From positions 62,001-126,000 of the IMG/VR virus record IMGVR_UViG_3300029922_000007: DNA of 64,000 nt; one strand, written 5' to 3'. Below the pieces are notes generated by a model. The model was given only the letters and a program-made list of their open reading frames with translations. It searched no databases and had not been told where the DNA came from. The position numbers and the translations under genes are program-made. This DNA comes from a virus. Every line of letters starts with the position of its first letter. The first letter of the stretch is position 1. Shown piece by piece: positions 59,001 to 64,000 of the stretch.

Positions 59001-61334
59001 AGAAGAAGTGTAGCTAACCAAATCTCCTGAGACAGAAACGGAAAGATTAGATCCGGATTGGATGGTTGGAATGATTACTTCTGGAGAATCGATTAGGATC
59101 CAAACATGGGCGTTAGAGGTGAGCGTTACTGATCCAGAAGGAATGGTGATGCCTTTAATGTTGGCTTGAGTTACGAGAGTGCCTGCGGAAAGCTTATCTC
59201 CTTTAACCAAGGGCTTGACCAACTGAATCTGAGCGGTATTTCTGTCCAAAATATAGTCTGAAGCTACCCCAGTGGAGGTGAGGTCGGTGACGCTGATCAT
59301 TCCCTTAGCAATCAAAGAGCTTGGATTAGCTACGGTATTTACGACCGTAACTTGAGCGCGATTTACCGCGCCAAGATTACTGGTGAATTCGATGGTGGAC
59401 CCAACAGGGGTAGCAGTAACACCGGTAAGAAGTTTATTGAAGACGTTGACCCAAGATTGAATGCTGTTTGAGGAAGAGACGGTTTGATAAGTACCTTCAG
59501 CGACAAATTCAGCATCGGTGACAGTATAGGTCGTTGGTTGGGTTCCATCTACTGAAAGACTGAGAGTTTCGCCATTAGCAATAGTAGCGGACCAAAGACT
59601 CTGTGACTCAGTAAAGATAGAAGCAGTAGATCCATCTTCAGTGAGAAGGATTCCGTTTTTGTAGAGTCTGAGAGTTTTGGCGACGTTGGACGGGAATTGG
59701 AGTGCGAGGTTTGCATCGGTTACCAGGGAAGAGCTTGGGGGTTTAACTTGGATAGTATTGATAGTTTGGGAAATAGGACGAATGACGACAAAAGTTCCGT
59801 CGCCAGAAGTAACCGCTTCATAGGCAAGTAGGGTGTCGGCATTAATGCTAGCGGTAACTTCGTAGGCCGTAGCAGATCCTGGATTCTGAAAGTCGGTGGA
59901 AGCGAAAGTGTGCTGATAAGTAACATTCCCAACGATAACTTCCAGGACTTCGCCACCAGAAAGGGCGAATGGGGATGGAGCAACAGTTTCAAGGAGAGCC
60001 TTAGTTACTGAAGTTTGGGTTCCACCAGTTACGAGTTGAAAATATTGTTCGCCGCCAAGAGCAGAATCTACGATGGACTCGATTCCAACACCTAACCACG
60101 TAGCTTCGTAGCCGGAGCCATCATCAACATAAACAATGGTATTGCCCGAAGAATTCAGGATATCCGTGCTAACGATGGTAGCCGAAGAATTAGGGTCTTG
60201 GACCCCGAGCAATGCGCTCTCGATTGCAGTTACGGTCCCTAAGCCAGTAGAAGAAAGTTGAAGCTTGATTCTAATCCTGTACGCATCATCTGTCTCTGTG
60301 TCGGCCCCGGTGGTAAAAGAAACGGGGTTAGTAACTGTAGCATTTGGGAAAGGAGCGCCTGCAAATTCATCAACGGCACCAGCAGGAGCGTTCCCTAGAG
60401 CGCCTGGAAGCATGGCCGTCACAGCCACATTAGTCACGGTCGTTTCGCCATCGAGAATGATGGCCTGCTGAGTTACTGAGAATTGAATGTCTGGAGTGGA
60501 CCCAACACCTGGATCGACTACGACAGTATTGACTGGGATAGTCCTAACGCCACCTTGAGCAAGAATAACGGATTCGTTCAGGTTGTGATACTTAGTGGTT
60601 GGGCTAACCAGGGTAATGGCCCAATAGGAGCCAACTCGAACTGGAGGGGTACTGAAGGTAAAGACGATCCCACCAGCAGTTGCGGTGGCCGGATTGCTGA
60701 TTGTAATTTGGCTACTAGAATCTACTGATTGGATGATGGATCCAGCTACAATGCCGATACCTGAAATAGGGAAGCCAGCGAGTAGGCCAAGAGTCGAAGA
60801 TAGGCCGGAAATGACGTTTGAGAGATTTGCAGTGCTACCAGTGGCAGAAAGGGTTCCGGTGCCATAGGTTAGAGGGCCTTCGATGTCGGAGGTGCCACGG
60901 CCAATATAGAGGCCTCCGGTGGCTGGGAAGAGGGAAGCGTCGGAAACATAGATGGTGGTAGAGCCAATGAGGGGTGGATTCAAGCCAGAATAGATCTTGG
61001 CAGAAATCTTCTGAAATGAAGTATCAATTACCGTTACAAATCCAGTAGTTACCTTGGCGGTAAGGCGTGGAATGCCGTATTCTACGCCAAGACGATCTAA
61101 ACTACTGCCCGTAGCCCTATCCAGGGAGAAATCTCGGAGGATAGAGAAGATGTCCCCGCTTGACCTAGCGGCTATCAAACTGACAATTTCAAAAAATTTT
61201 ACATTGGCAGCCGAAACGCTTTGATCGGAAATCCCCAACGATCCCGCATAGCTAGAGAGTGCATTGCCAAGAATCTGTTGGTAGCTCTGGGGCTGTGGGA
61301 GAGATCCATTTTGAGAAGTAGGGGTAGTGGCCAT
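53094..61334 (-). CDS. Giant baseplate-J-like protein with two ice-binding-like domains
   Basis: 2,746 residues. The N-terminal portion has the baseplate J features: SFDL-type start, DRATGSSLDRLGVEYGIPR (about 72-90), then GADTETDDAYRIRIKLQLSS (about 341-360) typical of gpJ/gp6 wedge proteins. From about 620 onward the protein is a long chain of beta domains. Two DUF3494 ice-binding-like domains lie at 996-1199 and 1937-2141. TKxSGTGDST-type and FTVTxT modules recur. The C-terminus (2,560-2,746) again looks like gpJ (VKVSLAIRTNIGV, SLIESNPLGVSIDLSSIVETVRLIPGV). So the fold is J-like with a huge insertion. No Shine-Dalgarno is visible before the ATG, perhaps because of the endonuclease inserted upstream. 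Confidence 0.75.
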   Translation of the reverse strand: MATTPTSQNGSLPQPQSYQQILGNALSSYAGSLGISDQSVSAANVKFFEIVSLIAARSSGDIFSILRDFSLDRATGSSLDRLGVEYGIPRLTAKVTTGFVTVIDTSFQKISAKIYSGLNPPLIGSTTIYVSDASLFPATGGLYIGRGTSDIEGPLTYGTGTLSATGSTANLSNVISGLSSTLGLLAGFPISGIGIVAGSIIQSVDSSSQITISNPATATAGGIVFTFSTPPVRVGSYWAITLVSPTTKYHNLNESVILAQGGVRTIPVNTVVVDPGVGSTPDIQFSVTQQAIILDGETTVTNVAVTAMLPGALGNAPAGAVDEFAGAPFPNATVTNPVSFTTGADTETDDAYRIRIKLQLSSTGLGTVTAIESALLGVQDPNSSATIVSTDILNSSGNTIVYVDDGSGYEATWLGVGIESIVDSALGGEQYFQLVTGGTQTSVTKALLETVAPSPFALSGGEVLEVIVGNVTYQHTFASTDFQNPGSATAYEVTASINADTLLAYEAVTSGDGTFVVIRPISQTINTIQVKPPSSSLVTDANLALQFPSNVAKTLRLYKNGILLTEDGSTASIFTESQSLWSATIANGETLSLSVDGTQPTTYTVTDAEFVAEGTYQTVSSSNSIQSWVNVFNKLLTGVTATPVGSTIEFTSNLGAVNRAQVTVVNTVANPSSLIAKGMISVTDLTSTGVASDYILDRNTAQIQLVKPLVKGDKLSAGTLVTQANIKGITIPSGSVTLTSNAHVWILIDSPEVIIPTIQSGSNLSVSVSGDLVSYTSSGANSFSNVLPGDYVIIWSAEIPDTDQLEGRVHSATGSVLTIKVTAAEAALVTPVTNALYVQGLVVVRTNNVPQKFEVTSGTSTLDVIAAELQAQTDEATFTVFDNTNIVVTTNTLNTEGELTIVTADAEGQALGFTTQANSSSQDALVAFYETQATTAELPLFFHSTISADSYAEPIDTYLTNFTSTRSLSQFGPNEIINFLNPYGSSPSLTGGPSTSPLASAADYGILAASAITNSVGTSTVNGSLGEYPGSTVTGSFTVTGATNLANGAAHTAQNDALAAYTTMAAEAPGTVIPSALDGQTLTPGVYSFSSGAATLATSGPATLTFNGAGQYIIITASTLTTGAGGVPTMVLSGGALAKNIFWIVGSSATINSGNIGTFQGNIIAQASITNTLGGTVNGSLIALTAAVTLSAAAVVNSQPSSGSPVLTKVSGTGDSTITFSAFTSPAPGQFVFTTTSANATSGAVYSNNGIFFTVGTTIIAGTTLTTAGTGLIDDEQPSEENVQMWATSGTAITILPEYPNVRRLRIADRYYVANPLDFGYNDTVVTIVDNNTAGETYTMPLYRRAIVNSTWPANDYSFNAYDVDAGPTASFATNFAGFDFSNFKVLLQPKFVLQGSNAQTALLIRSTLWGRSGEAVNVSYVYPTSANQPINSTVTVTSNNEVSVSIGLQSGAPIASSIAPSTLWNVTVTPNTPTAGTDQVTYNWDGVYTFTVPTAAAATIGATYTSNGQTFTVTATKVTLVGTTITAMSAGGPPLASGILTKTSGTGDSTIAFSAFTLSGPGNPALFLSGGEYVTILSSTGFNIANTGTFKVSSAVGFTPTSTSFSVQVPTGTAVNQTGVVTTILNGITFYIATPTTAAQINTYINANLKQYFTSTIVNDGGTTGSGIIALSTFEDSGFTHPFYFLKDGINWIASSNVTGNPQFTLKEPLTYPSDTGYSFFTSGDEVRLIPTTMDQVQRLWSILAVTGFTTVGTVEVVDRGTKLQLATETLGSVGAIQIVGGSGNEYVVPVLTSGELLGNNEMSISANSIASQAVASDQWFRLQAANYQTKDTGISNNTSVTVLQNTPIDGQSTIILLNQETAQLYFGAPRSGIRVVGDTFRVEKQGLLTCLSWNGVGTSPDFSSSVNFNDTGNWTVNVSSDGTYTSVPTPTPPPSPLASAATYGILASSAITNSVGTSVVNGNLGEYPGSTVTGTFTVTGSTNLANSAANTAQNDALAAYTSMQTLGLAGTAISADLDGVVLTPGNYKESSGTFNLATSGPATLTFNGAGQYIIYAASTLTTGAGGVPTMVLTGGATAADIFWIVGSSATINSGSAGTFEGNIVAQASIINTLGGIVNGSLIALTAAVTLSDTATINTQSAPPGPAGNANFAGLSIGDLITITRMANAGNNGTFFVTGVSPDGLSFTVSNPSVVVENGTIVLAGDFTATSSVSEGDTMILASPFSPLNQGEYRVIRENNDSVWYENANSVEEEVTCTAGTISTGYDATTVFNVSVSGGIETLSWTGTGTAPFLGVAQPGDVVTFGTGFSTPNQGSFTVKQSGPSQQQIVQFTMPPAITFPSTGPGDYFEIWNGGNANKYYVWYNVSGGSNTDPAPAGFTGIEVTVVGGVTPDTAATVATKTNTALSALALMTHSVSGNVVTVTATVAAATHVPVDVSMPAAFSFVVTQTGQTPFLTVVNPSAVVQSGISSVTFSVDRPQIQFYPYEAAVPGDKFVVNGTVLGAGNSGTYNILQVLSPTSVVVSGVISTQYDTNVAGNFSSLSVQEGIKYTGYKQVAYVASEPGTTSFNDIVFNTSAQYEKIDLSAGVTMTALGKLNFPTTIRLGIDSYNYDTGLIGESNRVIYGDPRDPISYPGVSAAGTNIFIREPLDFRVKVSLAIRTNIGVSFSQITQQIQASVYSLIESNPLGVSIDLSSIVETVRLIPGVTSVVMVSPAYNVNNDEIVLATGQKAFVVQLSDISVSLLT
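54912..55526 (-). other. DUF3494 ice-binding-like domain, copy 2
   Basis: Residues 1937-2141 of the giant baseplate protein. It matches the DUF3494 pattern as copy 1 does: LASAATYGILASSAITNSVG, NGNLGEYPGSTVTG, a helix AAYTSMQTLGLAG, LTPGNYKESSG, TLTFNGAGQYIIYAAS, IFWIVGSSATINSG, and VNGSLIALTAAVTLS. It is similar to copy 1 and most divergent in the helix between residues 60 and 90. Confidence 0.7.
57738..58349 (-). other. DUF3494 ice-binding-like domain, copy 1
   Basis: Residues 996-1199 of the same protein. The family has a right-handed beta-solenoid with a helix along it; it binds ice in many cold-adapted microbes. The matching parts are LASAADYGILAASAITN, NGSLGEYPGSTVTGSF, LTPGVYSFSSGA, TLTFNGAGQYIII, FWIVGSSATINSGN, GTFQGNIIAQASI and GTVNGSLIALTAAVTL. 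Ice binding itself cannot be read from sequence; some DUF3494 domains serve only in adhesion. Confidence 0.75.
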
Positions 61335-61350
61335 ACAGTAAGATTGGGGG

Positions 61351-62334
61351 TTAAAGGATCCCCATCTCCTTAAGTTTTTTCTTATCCCAAAGCTCAGAGT
61401 TTGGAAATTGGGTAAGAAACCAATCCCATTTAATTTGGGACTTCGGTCTCATATATCCCTTAATTTCTACCCACTTATTTTCATTAATTAGAAAAAGATC
61501 TGGTAGGTAGGTGGAAGTTTTGCCGGTTATAGCTGATGCCGGTAGGGTGAAGGTTTGAGGCTGCCATAGGAAATCTATTTTCCTCTCATTCAGATAATCA
61601 ACGACCTTAGGCTCGTAAGAGGCCTGACAAACAAGTTCTTCCCCTGTTTTCCAATGAAATTTTATGACGCTGTTGCTTTGTGTTCTAGCAGCTTTTAGGG
61701 AAACATCTTTATTTTGCATTGGATTGGGAAACCCGTACTTTTCCAAATTAGTTTTCATAAATTTTTGTCTAGTTCTAGCGGGATGTCCGTGTCCTTTAAA
61801 GGCGCTAGTGACTAAGCATTCGAAGGCCCCATGCTCTTTATCTATGAAAGATGCTTTGTCGTTGATTACGGTATAGGTATCCTCTACTATAGTAATGGTG
61901 TCTCCATGAACATCCGATATTCTTTTCCTTACTTCTGTAATGGGAATTCTGTACGTAAGCGGATGATTAGTGCCGTTAACTACTACGTTTTTAACTGAAG
62001 CGTCCCATGGACCGTGAGTTTTATTTATAAACGTTGCATCACTTCTTGAATTTTTGTAGGTCTCTTCGACTATTGTAACGTCCTCCCCATGCATTTTAAA
62101 AAGTCTACGTTTTACCTCTTCTATTTTTTGTGTTTTCTTTTCAGTGCTATCTTTGGGGTGGCCGTGACCGTCTAGGATATTCTTAACCCATGGATTCCAG
62201 GGTCCGTGTTTCTTATGTATGAAAGTTGCTTTAGCTAATATTTCCGTATAGGTGCTTTCCACTATGGAGATTGTGTCTCCATGTGCCCTGAATATCCTAT
62301 TTTTAATCTCTTCGATGGGGATCCTTTTACTCAT
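61351..62334 (-). CDS. PD-(D/E)XK homing endonuclease with three DUF723-like repeats
   Basis: 327 residues. Three repeats of about 60 residues share HGD-x-(I/V)-x-I-V-E-x-T-Y, then (A/S)-x-F-I-x-K-x-H-G, a pattern like DUF723 in phage nucleases. A Lys-rich segment (KTNLEKYGFPNPMQN) is followed by the nuclease YLPD279LFL, then WVE290IK292GY, a PD-(D/E)XK site. It lies between two baseplate genes with a TGATATAAGG box before it. It likely moved in recently as a free-standing homing gene. Confidence 0.7.
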   Translation of the reverse strand: MSKRIPIEEIKNRIFRAHGDTISIVESTYTEILAKATFIHKKHGPWNPWVKNILDGHGHPKDSTEKKTQKIEEVKRRLFKMHGEDVTIVEETYKNSRSDATFINKTHGPWDASVKNVVVNGTNHPLTYRIPITEVRKRISDVHGDTITIVEDTYTVINDKASFIDKEHGAFECLVTSAFKGHGHPARTRQKFMKTNLEKYGFPNPMQNKDVSLKAARTQSNSVIKFHWKTGEELVCQASYEPKVVDYLNERKIDFLWQPQTFTLPASAITGKTSTYLPDLFLINENKWVEIKGYMRPKSQIKWDWFLTQFPNSELWDKKKLKEMGIL

Positions 62335-62349
62335 ACGATCCTTATATCA
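62335..62349 (-). promoter_or_regulatory. Initiation box TGATATAAGGATCGT
   Basis: On the - strand it runs into ATG 62334 and overlaps the stop of the baseplate gene. It differs by one base from the box at 39801. It can be read as a TATAAG -10 or as the AAGGA ribosome-binding site. Confidence 0.35.
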
Positions 62350-64000
62350 TTGATTCGCTAGCTGATTACCTAGTTGGAATCCGATTGGAAAAACTCCGGC
62401 GACCCCCGCAATACCCACTGCAAGATTAATGCTAAGTGATGGACCTTGCTGGTTAATTTGTAGGCCCGTAATCCCACTAAATCTTGGATCAGAAGTAATA
62501 GCGTTCGTAATCGAATTATAGATATCTTGTGCTTTGAAGTCGGCGATACTGGATCCCGGCTTTACCGCAGCACCAAATGTTGGATTGGCGTAACTGGTCC
62601 CAGCAACACTGGACATGGTGGTCGTCAAAGCCTGCACGAGATTTGGGATCCCTGCTGCAAGTCTAAAATCTCCAGTATTGGTAACGGCAAGGTCCGCACC
62701 ACTTCCATTACTGTTGGGCTGTAAAAGCCAATCGACCTTCGAAAGTGCGACTAAATCCACATTTGCCACGGAAGTTGGAATTGATATTTGGTCGTAGGCT
62801 GGAGTTTGCAAATCTGAAGGGATAAAGATCACATTCGAACTATTGACGGTGCCAGGCAGGTACGCTTTCAGGTAGGCTCCGTCCGCGATTTTATAGATTT
62901 CCAGGTTCGCATCTCCATCTAAAGTCAACAAGAAGCTCGTCTGTGAAAGCGTAACGATATCCAGGATAGTTCTAGTGGTTGGGCTCTGAACCGAAGAATT
63001 GATGGAAACTAGCTGGCCTACAACTAAATTGGTACTGTCTCCGATGACTATATTCCTACCGTCGGCGTTGGATAGCAAATTATAAACAAAGCCCGTCTGA
63101 TCGATGTAGGGTTCGACTAAGTTATTTAGTGTTGCAATCTCAAGCCATCTCTGCGCATCTCCCAAATATCTGAGAGCGATCCCTTCCATATCCAAACCAA
63201 ACGGGACTGGCTGTTGAACCTTAGAATTCGGAATAGAGAATGGGATACCTGAAGCTTGAGCTAAACTCTGTACGTACTCCATGTTATTTAGGGTATCCTG
63301 ACTATCCAATTGTTGGGTTGCCGTCAGAATATCGTACGATTGCAGAAGCTCATAGAAAGTTTGCAGGATACTATATTGGTCTAAGGTGATAACCTGATTG
63401 CTAGTGTTTGGTGTAAATGGAGTATTATAGATTTTGCTATAGTACTGGTTTCCAGCCCCGAAAGAACTCTCAAGCTGCGTGACCATTGTTAGGATCGTTC
63501 CGCGCATTGCCTTGAGTTGTGCTACAGAAAATGAGTTTACCGTATCTACTTCGTTTTCTAGAGCCGCTTGTTGCTTTGAATTGAGTTTTAGGCTATTCAC
63601 TGGAACCTGGCTGAAAAGCATTGGATTTAGTTGTGGTTTAACGAAGATATTATAGGCTGGATCGACTACGGAGGCTGGAGAGATAGGAGAAGAGGTTACC
63701 CGCATTCTACCGCCTATATGAGGTTTCACGGGACCTGGCTGAGATCCTGCGAAGTTTTGTGGTGATAGCCCTTCGTTATCTCCAACAGAGGCCTTCAGAG
63801 CTTTAATTGCCCCGAGTACCCCTCCATTAGTGGCTCCAGCGCCCGTCAGGTTATTTAGGGTAAGCGTACTCATGAACTGAGTGATAGTGCTTGAAGCGTC
63901 GTTAATAAGCTGTGAGGGTAAGTCGGAAGCAGCAATGGCAACTCCGGCAAGATCTTTAACGAATAGTCCAGTTTGACGGATTATATTCAGGATATTGTCA
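62347..64000 (-). CDS. Baseplate protein with W/gp25-like C-terminus (5' end outside the window)
   Basis: The frame continues without a stop past ATG 63873 to the window edge (42 more codons ending in TQF), and no ribosome-binding site precedes that ATG, so the true start is beyond 64000. In the visible part, LGDAQRWLEIATLNNL (about 233-248 counted from ATG 63873) is a LysM-like segment as in gp53-type wedge proteins. The end resembles gp25/W: FRLAAGIPNLVQAL, then FGAAVKPGSS, SDPRFSGITGL. It fits a baseplate wedge component of a contractile tail. Confidence 0.65.
   Translation of the reverse strand, partial: DNILNIIRQTGLFVKDLAGVAIAASDLPSQLINDASSTITQFMSTLTLNNLTGAGATNGGVLGAIKALKASVGDNEGLSPQNFAGSQPGPVKPHIGGRMRVTSSPISPASVVDPAYNIFVKPQLNPMLFSQVPVNSLKLNSKQQAALENEVDTVNSFSVAQLKAMRGTILTMVTQLESSFGAGNQYYSKIYNTPFTPNTSNQVITLDQYSILQTFYELLQSYDILTATQQLDSQDTLNNMEYVQSLAQASGIPFSIPNSKVQQPVPFGLDMEGIALRYLGDAQRWLEIATLNNLVEPYIDQTGFVYNLLSNADGRNIVIGDSTNLVVGQLVSINSSVQSPTTRTILDIVTLSQTSFLLTLDGDANLEIYKIADGAYLKAYLPGTVNSSNVIFIPSDLQTPAYDQISIPTSVANVDLVALSKVDWLLQPNSNGSGADLAVTNTGDFRLAAGIPNLVQALTTTMSSVAGTSYANPTFGAAVKPGSSIADFKAQDIYNSITNAITSDPRFSGITGLQINQQGPSLSINLAVGIAGVAGVFPIGFQLGNQLANQ

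Noticed and set aside
1-64000. CRISPR arrays, integrase or lysogeny module, and insertion sequences
   Set aside because: No regular spacer-repeat array, recombinase, repressor or transposase was seen. Diversity-generating retroelement parts (reverse transcriptase, template repeat) are also absent.
63874-64000. Treating ATG 63873 as the true start of the baseplate gene
   Set aside because: The frame stays open to the window edge and no ribosome-binding site precedes that ATG, so the gene is taken as partial.

Overview
The window is most simply read as part of a large tailed-phage genome (Caudoviricetes, probably contractile-tailed). It carries a near-complete virus-encoded replication and recombination set, and a converging block of baseplate and tail-fibre genes. 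Genes are packed with ATGA or TAATG stop/start overlaps, Shine-Dalgarno sites of the AAGGAG type are common, and I see no integrase, repressor or ribosomal genes. The several promoters look like host sigma-70 sites (TTGACT/A, 16-17 bp, TAnnnT). The host cannot be named from the sequence; it is some bacterium using ordinary sigma-70 promoters and strong Shine-Dalgarno signals.

Left and middle, 0-37.9 kb, almost all on the + strand: a tRNA-like element with an RNA ligase; a sigma-like factor; SbcD carrying an intein and SbcC; a ClpP-like protease with a signal peptide; an Acb2-type (anti-CBASS) candidate; RuvC-like resolvase; a Gre-like protein; a metallophosphoesterase; RNase H; a DnaQ-type exonuclease; a bacterial-type DNA polymerase III alpha subunit; a subtilisin-like protease; a gp32-like ssDNA-binding protein; RecA; a roughly 490-nt highly structured non-coding RNA; a second possible sigma-like protein; a DnaB-type helicase; and an AEP-type primase. 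Many small unknown proteins and single-membrane-span micro-proteins lie between them.

Right, 37.9-64 kb, mainly on the - strand: glycine-rich and repeat-rich tail-fibre genes, a tail-tube-like protein, two baseplate-J-related proteins (one of 2,746 residues with two embedded DUF3494 ice-binding-like domains), and a baseplate protein with a gp25/W-like end that runs off the window. A small + strand island at 47.4-50.7 kb has its own sigma-70 promoters and includes a lytic transglycosylase (endolysin candidate).

Mobile nucleases are dense: one intein and eight free-standing homing-endonuclease-like genes (HNH, GIY-YIG, Vsr/EDxHD-like and PD-(D/E)XK types), usually beside a core replication or virion gene. 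The most unusual items are the ice-binding-like domains in a baseplate protein, the large RNA after recA, the Acb2-like gene, and two hairpins that appear to hide ribosome-binding sites in read-through transcripts while a promoter starts inside them.
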